Source: Yeguia hominis (GTDB lineage Bacteria > Bacillota > Clostridia > Oscillospirales > Acutalibacteraceae). Taken from it: a DNA stretch of 64,000 bases. Location of the stretch: NCBI RefSeq assembly GCF_014384705.1, contig NZ_JACRSN010000007.1:82376-146375 (forward strand). Reading direction: 5' to 3'. The notes under the pieces were generated by a model. It ran no database searches. It saw only the letters and a list, made by a program, of their open reading frames with translations, and was not told the DNA's origin. Positions 1 through 8,511 of the stretch are shown here, in pieces; the first letter of the stretch is position 1; every line of letters begins with the position of its first letter. The translations under genes and the position numbers were made by a program.

Positions 1-2
1 CG

Positions 3-2150
3 GGCGCAACGACGAACCAGTACACCTACCACGCAAAGGGCATCCTGACGGAGATCGAAAGCCCGACCGCTACGTACACGTTCGGGTACGATGCGTTTTG
101 GAATCCGACAACGGTCAAGGTCGGCAGCCGGACGCTGGTGACGAATGCGTATGAGGCGAAGAACGGAAATCTGATCACGTCGACGTACGGCAACGGGTTT
201 GAAGTGGGATATGGCTACGATACGCTTGACAGGCTGACGTCGAAAACCTACAATGGAGTCAGAAAGTTCGCGTGGAGCTACAACCGGGACGGCCAGATCG
301 GCCGGCACCGGGACTATATCAACAGCATCATCTATGAATACCAGTACGATTTTCTGGGACGGATCACGCGGATTGACGGAAGCGACGGGTCGTATCTGGC
401 GAACAGCTACAACACGGTGGATCTGTCGACAAAGCTGCAGTACCGGTACGCGGGGACGAACAAGACGGTGGCGTTTACCTATGACAGCCGTGACAACCTG
501 CCAAAGACAGTGGCGCTGCCGGGCGAGCGTGTGGTGACGAACACGTACGACGCTTTGGGCCGACTGACGAAAAAGGACGCGTCGGGCATCAAGACGAACT
601 ACGCCTACCTTGATGTCAACGACACGAAAACGACCGGGATTGTCAGCGGCCTGACGTATACGGGAATCACAGCGGGCGATTTGCGCGTTGGGAATCTGAC
701 GTATACGTATGACAATCTCGGGAACATCAAGACGGTAAAAGAGGGAACGGCGCTCAAAGAGTCGTATGTTTACGATGCACTCAACCAGTTAACCCGCCAC
801 GATTCGGTTACCCAAAACAAAACGATCGTATATGCGTATGATGCAGGCGGGAATATTTTAAACCGCAAGGAATATGCCTATACGACAGATGCGGATTTGA
901 GTGCTGCAACACCGACCAGTACGGTTGTATACACGTACGGGGACAGCACCTGGAAGGATAAGCTGACAGCCTACGACGGCCAGTCCATTGCCTACGATGC
1001 AATCGGTAACCCGATCACCTATCGCGGCTGGTCGAACACATGGCAGGGCCGGCAGCTGGCCAGCACATCGCAGGGCGGCATGACGCTGTCGTTTAAGTAC
1101 AATGTAGACGGCATCCGGACGCAGAAAACAGTCAACGGAACCGCAACAAACTATTTCCTCAACGGAAGCAAAATCCTTGCGCAAAAGACGGGCAGCACGG
1201 TGACGTGGTTCTATTACGACCAACAGGGAACAAGGGTTGCGATGGAACACGGCGGAAAGCTGTACTACTACCTTTACAATCTGCAAGGAGACGTGATTGC
1301 ACTGTGTGATGCGTCCTCAAAACAGATCGTAGCAAAGTATTCTTACGATGCGTGGGGAAAATTACTCACAAAAGAAAACCTCGGCACAGGCACCATCGCC
1401 GACGTAAACCCCTTCCGCTATCGCGGATACTACTATGATTCCGAGACCTCTCTTTACTATCTCAACGCGAGATATTATGATCCCGAAACTGGAAGATTCA
1501 TCAATGCGGATGGAATCACTGATGGTGGAGCTGGAGTGCTTGGCAATAATATATTTATTTATGTTGCTAATAATCCAATTAATAATTCAGATCCTTCCGG
1601 AAGTTGGATCATAAAAAAAGCTATAAAATGGTTTGCAAAGAAATTTGTGAGACCAATAGTAAAAACAATTAAAAAGAGTTTGTCGAAAGTAAATGCTACT
1701 TATTCGCACGGAATAAATCTAAGTGCATCTCCAAGTGCATTTAGTATTAATTTCCAAGGAGGAGTGTCAATAGATACAAAGGGAAATGTTGCAGTTCAGG
1801 GAAGTTTTTCAGGCGGTGTTACAGGGGGCTCTCCAGGTGCATCAGTTACTAAATATAATACAGTCACAAATGCTCCTGACGTTGAAAAACTAGAAGATGT
1901 TTCATATCAAATTGGTGGATCTGCTGGAGCATCTGTGTATGGAGTCCCTCTTGCTGGTGGAGTGGATTTTAACATTATTCCAGACCCTGAACTTAATAAA
2001 ACGTATTTTGGTGCCACATCAACAGTGGGTTTTGGAACTCCAGGTGCTGAAATTCATGCCGAATGGGGGACTACAGCAACATTAAAAGGAACAGAGTTCA
2101 ACGTTTTTGATGCTGCAAAATCAATTTATGTAAAAATTATGGAGTGGTAA
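3..2150 (+). CDS. RHS repeat protein, 5' end outside the window (cassette A)
   Basis: The reading frame is open from base 3, so the true start lies to the left. YD repeats (motifs such as YGYDTLDRLTSKTYNG and YRYRGYYYD) run to about base 1500 and end in the conserved RHS core closing motif (DPETGRFINAD, then NNPINNSDPSG). RHS proteins form a shell around a C-terminal toxin. The tip of about 180 residues after the core is Gly/Ser-rich and probably all-beta. It contains NAPDVEKL and YQIGGSAG and ends YVKIMEW. The same tip family recurs in the cassettes ending at 16971 and 22187, so it is a real module. I do not recognise its activity. The core is clearly more GC-rich than the tip. This is the only RHS frame here that can extend upstream without a stop, so it is the best candidate for the expressed copy. 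Confidence 0.85.
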   Translation, partial: GATTNQYTYHAKGILTEIESPTATYTFGYDAFWNPTTVKVGSRTLVTNAYEAKNGNLITSTYGNGFEVGYGYDTLDRLTSKTYNGVRKFAWSYNRDGQIGRHRDYINSIIYEYQYDFLGRITRIDGSDGSYLANSYNTVDLSTKLQYRYAGTNKTVAFTYDSRDNLPKTVALPGERVVTNTYDALGRLTKKDASGIKTNYAYLDVNDTKTTGIVSGLTYTGITAGDLRVGNLTYTYDNLGNIKTVKEGTALKESYVYDALNQLTRHDSVTQNKTIVYAYDAGGNILNRKEYAYTTDADLSAATPTSTVVYTYGDSTWKDKLTAYDGQSIAYDAIGNPITYRGWSNTWQGRQLASTSQGGMTLSFKYNVDGIRTQKTVNGTATNYFLNGSKILAQKTGSTVTWFYYDQQGTRVAMEHGGKLYYYLYNLQGDVIALCDASSKQIVAKYSYDAWGKLLTKENLGTGTIADVNPFRYRGYYYDSETSLYYLNARYYDPETGRFINADGITDGGAGVLGNNIFIYVANNPINNSDPSGSWIIKKAIKWFAKKFVRPIVKTIKKSLSKVNATYSHGINLSASPSAFSINFQGGVSIDTKGNVAVQGSFSGGVTGGSPGASVTKYNTVTNAPDVEKLEDVSYQIGGSAGASVYGVPLAGGVDFNIIPDPELNKTYFGATSTVGFGTPGAEIHAEWGTTATLKGTEFNVFDAAKSIYVKIMEW

Positions 2151-2152
2151 AT

Positions 2153-2860
2153 ATGAAAAGAAGAACGATTTTTATAGTGTTGCTCGTTGTTTCTTTATTT
2201 GTATGGATAAGTGGCAGAAAGATTTTTGCGATGCATACAGGTTTTTCAACAAAAGAAATGGATGATAATATGCAAAAGACTTTCTTATCGAACATCAATC
2301 TTACACGGATGACAGAGGAACCTCCCCAAAACACAATTCAGTGTTTTGATGTAAACGAATATGAAATGATTGCAATCGGTACAAAGAATTCGCAAAATAA
2401 ATATGTATCTGTTTATGATGAAAGAGGAGAATTTCAATATGGATATCGGTTCGTTTGTAATCAGAGCTTTGGTATTCAATGGGATGGTGATCATCTCATA
2501 ATCTATTTTGTCAGGAGCAATGTAGCAGCGCTGTTTGATTCAGATGGAAATGCCATAGAGCTAAAGACGATAGAGGATACGTCTGAAAATAATTCCTATT
2601 GGAACCATACGGTGTTTGCAAATGAAAAAAGGGTCCATCAAAATAGGTATATCTTAAAAAATAATATGGGTTTATTTAATGCCTTCGCGTTTTCCTATTC
2701 GCAGTTAATAAGATTAGAGCCAAGTGGAAATGGGACAGTGCTATACGATGTTAGTGAACGCCAAATGACCCAGACGATTGTAGGCTTGATAGCTGTCGTG
2801 CTCTTTGTAATTCTTGTCCTAACAGTGGTAATGCGCCAGCTTTTCAAAGTACGGAAGTGA
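2153..2860 (+). CDS. membrane-anchored probable immunity protein A
   Basis: The start is ATG 2153, two bases after the RHS stop, with GGAGTGG just upstream. A GTG nine bases earlier is in frame but inside the toxin gene. The protein has about 235 residues: a transmembrane segment at about 5-20, a beta-rich middle (FDVNEYEMIAIGTKN, YILKNNMGLFNAF) and a second transmembrane segment near 205-228 followed by a basic tail. Its relatives at 16986 and 22190 share this layout and also follow beta-rich RHS tips. The position directly behind the toxin and the parallel pairing indicate an immunity role, probably outside the membrane. The family is not recognised. Confidence 0.7.
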   Translation: MKRRTIFIVLLVVSLFVWISGRKIFAMHTGFSTKEMDDNMQKTFLSNINLTRMTEEPPQNTIQCFDVNEYEMIAIGTKNSQNKYVSVYDERGEFQYGYRFVCNQSFGIQWDGDHLIIYFVRSNVAALFDSDGNAIELKTIEDTSENNSYWNHTVFANEKRVHQNRYILKNNMGLFNAFAFSYSQLIRLEPSGNGTVLYDVSERQMTQTIVGLIAVVLFVILVLTVVMRQLFKVRK

Positions 2861-2944
2861 TTTTTGGTATGTTAAAGCCCCAAATATAGGATTTCTGAAA
2901 TGTCCAAGTTATTTATACGGGGTTTGCAATTGCCCCCCAAAAAT

Positions 2945-2980
2945 CGAGGGAAAGTAATCCTTTCCCTCGGTTTTGCTTTT
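2945..2980 (+). terminator. intrinsic terminator after immunity gene A
   Basis: A hairpin with arms CGAGGGAAA and TTTCCCTCG (2945-2969) is followed by a T-rich stretch (GTTTTGCTTTT). It would end the transcript of the cassette A pair. It is the most conventional terminator in the RHS region. Confidence 0.7.
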
Positions 2981-3248
2981 GGAAAAATACTGTCCTCAAA
3001 GCGCATTTTCGAGAGAGATTGACAAAAGGTGCCGTACAGGGTAATTTATTAAAAATAAAATATGAATAATTTAAAAAAATATCTATGATGAAAATGGAAA
3101 CATCATTATCGCAAAGGACAACGCGAAGCGGAACCAAAGCTTTACGTACAGCAGTGCAAACGAGCTGACAAGTGCGACAACAGAAGACAACAAACAGTAT
3201 ACGTATACGTACGGGAGCGGAGCAAAGGCGCACCAGCTCAAGAGTGCG

Positions 3249-5675
3249 GTGTCGAAATCGTCAAACCTGAAATTCAGCTTCTGGTATGACGAAAAGGGGA
3301 ATGTGACCAAAACACGCACCACAGCGGTGGACAGCGACGGCAACCAGAAGACGGGCACAAAGAGAATCGAAACGAGCGCGGCGTATACCGACGACGGCAA
3401 TTACAAGCTGAAGGATGTCGACGCGCGGGGAAAAGCCACGACCTACAGCTACAATACGACCAAAGGAACGCTGGCGAGCGTGACGGACCCGGCGGGGAAT
3501 ACGGTGCAGTATACGTACGACGCGAACAACGACCGCCTGCTGACGGTGGCGTCGGGCGCAACGACAAACCAATACACGTATCACGCGAAGGGGATTCTGA
3601 CGGAGATCGAAAGCCCGACCGCCGCGTACACGTTCGGGTACGATGCGTTCTGGAACCCGACAACGGTGAAGGTCGGCAGCCGGACGCTGGTGACGAACGC
3701 GTATGAGGCGAAGAACGGAAATCTGACCACATCGACGTACGGCAACGGGTTTGAAGTGGGATATGGATACGATACGCTTGACAGGCTGACGTCAAAAACC
3801 TACAATGGAGTCAGAAAGTTCTCGTGGAGCTACAACCGCGACGGGCAGATCGGGCGGCACCGGGACTATGTAAACGGGATCATCTATGAGTACCAGTACG
3901 ACTTCCTGGGCAGGATCACGCGGATTGACGGGAGCGACGGGTCGTATCTTGCGAACAGCTACAATACGGTGGATCTGTCGACAAAGCTGCAGTACCGGTA
4001 TGCGGATACCAATAAGGCGGTCTCGTATACATACTCCTCAAAGGACAACCTTCCGGAGAGCGTGGCGCTGCCGGGCGAGCGTGTAATCACAAACACGTAC
4101 GACGCTCTGGGGCGGCTGACGAAAAAGGACGCGTCGGGCATCAAGACGAACTACGCCTATCTCGATGTCAGCGACACGAAAACGACCGGGATCGTCAGCG
4201 GCCTGACGTATACGGGAATTACAGCGGGCGATTTGAGCGTCGGGAACCTGACGTACACGTATGACAACCTCGGGAACATCAAGACGGTAAAAGAGGGAAC
4301 GGAACTCAAAGAGTCGTATGTTTACGATTCGCTCAATCAGCTTGTCCGTCACGATTCGGTCACGCAGAACAAAACGATCGTATATGCGTATGATGCCGGC
4401 GGGAATATTTTAAACCGCAAGGAATATGCATATACGACAGATGCAGATTTGAGTGCTGCAACACCGACCAGCACGGTTGTGTACACGTATGGGGACAGCA
4501 CCTGGAAAGACAAACTGACGGCCTACGACGGGCAATCCATCGCCTATGACGCGATCGGCAACCCGATCACCTACCGCGGGTGGTCGAACACATGGCAGGG
4601 GCGGCAGCTTTCCAGCACGTCTCAGGGCGGCATGACACTGTCCTTCAAGTACAATGTCGACGGCATCCGGACGCAAAAGAAGGTAAACGGAACAGCAACA
4701 GATTTCTTCCTGAACGGCACGAAGATTTTAGCCCAGAAAACCGGAAATACCGTCACCTGGTTCTACTACGATCAGGAAGGCACCCGCGTCGCAATGGAAC
4801 ACGGCGGGAAGTTGTATTACTATCTCTACAATCTGCAAGGTGATGTCATCGCACTGTGTGATGCGTCTACCAAACAGATCGTAGCGAAATACAGCTATGA
4901 CGCTTGGGGAAAGCTGTTGACCAAAGAGGGAACCCTTGCCGACGCGAACCCCTTCCGCTATCGTGGCTACTACTACGATTCCGAAACCGGGATGTATTAT
5001 CTTAATTCCCGCTATTACGACCCGGAGACGGGGAGATTTATCAATGTGGATGCGGTAATCGCGCAGGACAGCATTTCTACAGGAAACAATTTGTTTGCAT
5101 ATTGCAGAAACAACCCGATTATTTATGCAGATCACATGGGATATTATGTCTGCAGCAATTGTGGTAAATATACGCCTCCCAGCAACAGACATTCCTGTAC
5201 AGTGCATCCCCCGTGGGAAACGCAGTTGACAGAAGAAGAGCGTCGTATGATAGCGAACAGCAAACCGTCTAAACCTGGACCTCCAAGTTCAAAAGACGGA
5301 TATGTTCCGCCCAAAAAGCCGCCCAAAAATGCAGATAAAAACGGACAAGTAAAATCCCCTAGCAGGAAAAAAGGATACCAAGATAAAAAAGGTAATGTTT
5401 GGGTTCCAGATTCTGGTATGGATGGTGGATCCGGCTGGGTTGTTGAGGCACCAAATGGAAAACATTGGCATGTATATCCTGGAGGAAAAGTTCGGACACA
5501 TAAAGCCATTGTGATTTATGAAGGAGAGAGTGCATTGATGGAAACGGACGGATTTACATTTAATATGCCTTCTATCCCAGACATTAGTCCGGAAGCTGTT
5601 ATGATTGTTGCAACAGTGGCCGGCGTGATCGTTTTTCTTGCAACAGGAAATCCTTCTGCGGTGCCGGCTCAATGA
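3249..5675 (+). CDS. truncated RHS cassette B, tip with HWHVYPGG block
   Basis: RHS homology is in frame from about 3075, right after a stop codon, with no convincing start or RBS. GTG 3249 is only the first possible start. This is the longest of the orphan copies, with about 650 core residues. After the core (NNPIIYADHMG) comes a zinc-knuckle-like linker CSNCGKYTPPSNRHSC, a Pro/Lys-rich spacer, then a domain with KKGNVWVPDS, GGSGWVVEAPNGKHWHVYPGG, and finally a hydrophobic segment near the C terminus. The GG..HW..YPGG pattern recalls polymorphic toxin type 37 (Ntox37), stated from memory of the family only. The cassette ending at 19231 has nearly the same tip. It is probably silent where it stands. 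Confidence 0.75.
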   Translation: MSKSSNLKFSFWYDEKGNVTKTRTTAVDSDGNQKTGTKRIETSAAYTDDGNYKLKDVDARGKATTYSYNTTKGTLASVTDPAGNTVQYTYDANNDRLLTVASGATTNQYTYHAKGILTEIESPTAAYTFGYDAFWNPTTVKVGSRTLVTNAYEAKNGNLTTSTYGNGFEVGYGYDTLDRLTSKTYNGVRKFSWSYNRDGQIGRHRDYVNGIIYEYQYDFLGRITRIDGSDGSYLANSYNTVDLSTKLQYRYADTNKAVSYTYSSKDNLPESVALPGERVITNTYDALGRLTKKDASGIKTNYAYLDVSDTKTTGIVSGLTYTGITAGDLSVGNLTYTYDNLGNIKTVKEGTELKESYVYDSLNQLVRHDSVTQNKTIVYAYDAGGNILNRKEYAYTTDADLSAATPTSTVVYTYGDSTWKDKLTAYDGQSIAYDAIGNPITYRGWSNTWQGRQLSSTSQGGMTLSFKYNVDGIRTQKKVNGTATDFFLNGTKILAQKTGNTVTWFYYDQEGTRVAMEHGGKLYYYLYNLQGDVIALCDASTKQIVAKYSYDAWGKLLTKEGTLADANPFRYRGYYYDSETGMYYLNSRYYDPETGRFINVDAVIAQDSISTGNNLFAYCRNNPIIYADHMGYYVCSNCGKYTPPSNRHSCTVHPPWETQLTEEERRMIANSKPSKPGPPSSKDGYVPPKKPPKNADKNGQVKSPSRKKGYQDKKGNVWVPDSGMDGGSGWVVEAPNGKHWHVYPGGKVRTHKAIVIYEGESALMETDGFTFNMPSIPDISPEAVMIVATVAGVIVFLATGNPSAVPAQ

Positions 5676-5688
5676 AAGGGAGAAGAAA

Positions 5689-6321
5689 ATGAATTTTGAT
5701 AATGCGGTATATACTATTATAAATGAGTTCGTTTTTACAAATGAGAAAATGACAGATGCAGCCACCGATGAGGAAACGGAGCCCAGTTGTTCCGTTATTG
5801 ACTGCAGAAACCGTCTAGAACTGTGGATGTGGTATTTGAAAATGAAAGATCCCAGTTTTCCATGGAATACTTATGAAGAAGAGTTGCGCGGAGCATCTGG
5901 ATTTTATTTTCATAGTATAAAAGGCACCTATCCGTATGACTGCGAAGACGAAGTAGAACGCTTCAACGCGAGATTGCAGAAAGAAATTGAAACATATGGA
6001 GACCGCAAGCTGCGGGAAGGGGATACCATGAACCAAATAGTGGAGTACTTTTGGCAGGATACGCGAAGCTTTATTGAAGAAGTCTTGCATGACAATATTG
6101 AAGATCCAGAACGTTCGGCGATTACCTGCCGGAATTATATCAACGCGTATCTGTTGTACCAGTACCGGGAAAATCCGAACAGTAGGATGAAAACTTACAG
6201 CGAACAGTTAAGTGATATCGGCTATTCGGAGCAACAGATTGCGCTGTTCAATGAGATGCTGCGCAGCGAAATTGAACGCTGGGGCGATCGATCAACGTTT
6301 AACTATTCCACTTCTGATTAA
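5689..6321 (+). CDS. probable soluble immunity protein B
   Basis: ATG 5689 has AAAGGGAGAAG in front and lies 13 bases after the cassette B stop. The 210-residue product is acidic and probably helical (YLKMKDPSFPW, YGDRKLREGDTMNQ), with no signal or membrane segment. A paralogue at 19245 follows the same toxin tip. The last 115 or so residues of the two are almost identical, while residues 20-95 differ. That is a mosaic pattern expected if recombination or selection acts on the toxin-contacting half. The family is not recognised. Confidence 0.7.
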   Translation: MNFDNAVYTIINEFVFTNEKMTDAATDEETEPSCSVIDCRNRLELWMWYLKMKDPSFPWNTYEEELRGASGFYFHSIKGTYPYDCEDEVERFNARLQKEIETYGDRKLREGDTMNQIVEYFWQDTRSFIEEVLHDNIEDPERSAITCRNYINAYLLYQYRENPNSRMKTYSEQLSDIGYSEQQIALFNEMLRSEIERWGDRSTFNYSTSD

Positions 6322-6393
6322 ATTAAGTGGATCGGTAGACGGAATGGAAGGATTTGTTGCTGTCTCGTTAAATGAAGCACCAATGACGCAAAA

Positions 6394-6431
6394 ATTCCCG
6401 TATACGTCAGGCTGCTGACGTATACGGGAAT
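6394..6431. repeat. perfect fold-back hairpin at the start of RHS cassette C
   Basis: Arms ATTCCCGTATACGTCAG (6394-6410) and CTGACGTATACGGGAAT (6415-6431) pair over 17 bases with a 4-base loop. The right arm is ordinary RHS core coding sequence (LTYTGI). The left arm is an inverted copy of it. RHS homology starts exactly here, so the truncation point is a fold-back of the RHS gene itself. Confidence 0.85.
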
Positions 6432-6444
6432 CATAGCGGGTGAT

Positions 6445-7824
6445 TTGCGCGTTGGGAATCTGACGTACACGTACGACAACCTCGGGAACATCAAGACCGT
6501 AAAAGAGGGAACGGAACTCAAAGAATCCTACACCTATGACAGTCTGAACCAGCTAACCCGTCACGATTCCGTTACCCAAAACAAAACGATCGTATATACG
6601 TATGATGCCGGCGGGAATATTTTAAACCGCAAGGAATATGCATATACGACAGATGCAGATCTGAGTGCTGCAACACCGACCAGTACGGTTGTATACACGT
6701 ACGGGGACAGTACCTGGAAGGATAAGCTGACAGCGTACGACGGCCAGTCCATTGCCTACGATGCAATCGGCAACCCGATTACCTACCGCGGCTGGTCGAA
6801 CACGTGGCAGGGCAGGCAGCTGGCCAGCACATCGCAGGGCGGCATGACGCTGTCGTTTAAGTACAACGTCGACGGCATCCGGACGCAGAAAACGGTCAAC
6901 GGAACTGCAACAAACTATTTCCTCAACGGAAACAAAATCCTTGCGCAAAAGACCGGCAGCACGGTGACCTGGTTCTATTACGACCAGGAAGGCACCCGCG
7001 TTGCGATGGAGCACGGCGGAAAGCTGTACTACTACCTGTACAACTTGCAGGGAGACGTGATTGCATTATGTGATGCGTCAAGTAAGCAAATTGTGGCGAA
7101 GTACAGCTATGACGCATGGGGAAAATTACTCACAAAAGAAAACCTCGGCACAGGCACTATCGCCGACGTGAACCCCTTCCGCTATCGTGGGTATTACTAC
7201 GATTCCGAAACCGGGATGTATTATCTCAATTCCCGGTACTACGATCCGGAAGTGGGAAGATTTCCTAATATTGATGCGGTGATTGCGCAGGACAGCGTTT
7301 CTACAGGAAATAATTTGTTTGCATATTGCAGAAATAATCCGATTATTTATGCAGATCATATGGGATATTATGTCTGCAGCAATTGCGGTAAGTATACGCC
7401 TCCAAGTAATAGACACTCTTGTACGGTACATCCGCCAGAGGAAATACAGTTGACAGAAAGTGAAAAATTAAAGATTGCAGCATATAGAGAGCATAAAAAG
7501 AAAGGAACCACAAATCCTGCAAATCAAAAAAAGCATGAAGAAGGCGAGACTAGACGTAAAAGAGATCAAAGAGGTGAAAAGGGCGATGCTCGAAGAAAAC
7601 CAAATCCAAACAAGAGAAAACCAAATCTATTGGCTCCAGAACAACCCGAATATGAGTATCAAAATGACATTGGGAATGATGTTTTAAACGGAGTAATCGT
7701 TGTAGGTGGGACAATTGCAATCGTATGCTTATTTATTGATGATGGAACGGGAGTGGGTATTTTGGATGATGCTGCCATTCCTCCACTTTTGGCTGCAGTT
7801 TTAGAAGCATTGCAGGGAATGTAA
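6445..7824 (+). CDS. truncated RHS cassette C, basic tip
   Basis: The core is in frame from the fold-back hairpin (6415). TTG 6445 is a nominal start without an RBS, so the copy is probably silent. The core runs to DPEVGRFPNIDAV, followed by the same CxxC...HxC linker as cassette B (CSNCGKYTPPSNRHSC). The tip then diverges into a strongly basic stretch (KKHEEGETRRKRDQRGEKGD) and an acidic, hydrophobic C terminus. The basic block could bind nucleic acid, but I do not recognise the toxin family. It shares a near-identical DNA segment with the cassette at 17777-19231 up to the linker, then departs. Confidence 0.7.
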   Translation: MRVGNLTYTYDNLGNIKTVKEGTELKESYTYDSLNQLTRHDSVTQNKTIVYTYDAGGNILNRKEYAYTTDADLSAATPTSTVVYTYGDSTWKDKLTAYDGQSIAYDAIGNPITYRGWSNTWQGRQLASTSQGGMTLSFKYNVDGIRTQKTVNGTATNYFLNGNKILAQKTGSTVTWFYYDQEGTRVAMEHGGKLYYYLYNLQGDVIALCDASSKQIVAKYSYDAWGKLLTKENLGTGTIADVNPFRYRGYYYDSETGMYYLNSRYYDPEVGRFPNIDAVIAQDSVSTGNNLFAYCRNNPIIYADHMGYYVCSNCGKYTPPSNRHSCTVHPPEEIQLTESEKLKIAAYREHKKKGTTNPANQKKHEEGETRRKRDQRGEKGDARRKPNPNKRKPNLLAPEQPEYEYQNDIGNDVLNGVIVVGGTIAIVCLFIDDGTGVGILDDAAIPPLLAAVLEALQGM

Positions 7825-7851
7825 GTCTAATTATGAAAGGAGAAAATTAAA

Positions 7852-8403
7852 ATGTTTCATATTTTAGAAATGTTATGGCACGAAAATAAGAGAGTTTGTC
7901 TGTATACGAATCATGAAGAAACATCTAATTTTATATACGGTTATATTTTATCTATAAATGAGGAAACGGTTACGCTGTATCTTATTACATCAGACGGCAA
8001 GTATGATGGAGTTTTGGTCAAGCAATTATCGGAGATTTTCCGGATAGAAATCGACACGCAATATGTTGAAAAAATGAAAAAACTGGAATCTCTCTCTGAA
8101 TTGCCGGAGTTTCCAGATTCACTCGATTCCGAGCGTCCCATAGAATCCCTACTATTGATTGCACAGTCATCCCAAAAGATGGTGGAGCTTGTGGGATATG
8201 GCGGAGACGCGATCACGGGTTTTATCGAGAACATGGAGGACAATGTTTGTAGAGTCCGTCAAGTAGATGTGTATGGATATGAAGATGGAATTACGTTTAT
8301 CAAAACAAGTGACATTACGCAAGTGTGTTTAGATTCCGAAGACGAAAGAAGAATATGGAATCTTTGGAATCTGAATCAAAAAAACGATCAACAGAATAAG
8401 TAG
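7852..8403 (+). CDS. probable immunity protein C
   Basis: ATG 7852 with AAGGAG upstream lies 28 bases after cassette C. The product is 183 residues, soluble and acidic. It has an N-terminal beta-rich half (FIYGYILSINEETVTLYL), a proline-containing linker, and a second similar half (YGGDAITGFIENMEDNVCRV). This looks like two Sm- or SH3-like beta barrels in tandem, which is inference from the pattern. Position behind the tip is the only support for an immunity role. Confidence 0.6.
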   Translation: MFHILEMLWHENKRVCLYTNHEETSNFIYGYILSINEETVTLYLITSDGKYDGVLVKQLSEIFRIEIDTQYVEKMKKLESLSELPEFPDSLDSERPIESLLLIAQSSQKMVELVGYGGDAITGFIENMEDNVCRVRQVDVYGYEDGITFIKTSDITQVCLDSEDERRIWNLWNLNQKNDQQNK

Positions 8404-8419
8404 AGGAAAGTCTGACGTG

Positions 8420-8460
8420 TTCGATGCCGGGGCGGAAACTCGTTCCGCTCTGGCATCGAA
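8420..8460. repeat. 41-base cassette-boundary stem-loop, copy 1
   Basis: An 18-bp stem, 5' arm TTCGATGCCGGGGCGGAA and 3' arm TTCCGCTCTGGCATCGAA, has two G-T pairs and a 5-base loop. The RHS core resumes immediately after at the TTGIVSG codons. An upstream GAGGAAAGTCTGACGTG block is shared with other copies. There is no T-tract, so it is not a standard terminator. An in-frame TGA lies just 5' of the stem. Confidence 0.85.
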
Positions 8461-8511
8461 ACGACCGGGATTGTCAGCGGCCTGACGTATACGGGAATTA
8501 CAGCGGGAGAT

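Noticed and set aside
808..1286. Minus-strand open frames across the RHS core
   Set aside because: They recur at the same place in every RHS copy, lack RBSs, and mirror the GC-rich coding strand. They are shadows of the RHS frame.
8420..8460. Boundary stem-loops as ordinary intrinsic terminators
   Set aside because: None of the eight copies has a T-tract after the stem; RHS codons follow at once. An origin from a terminator stays possible, but the label is not supported.
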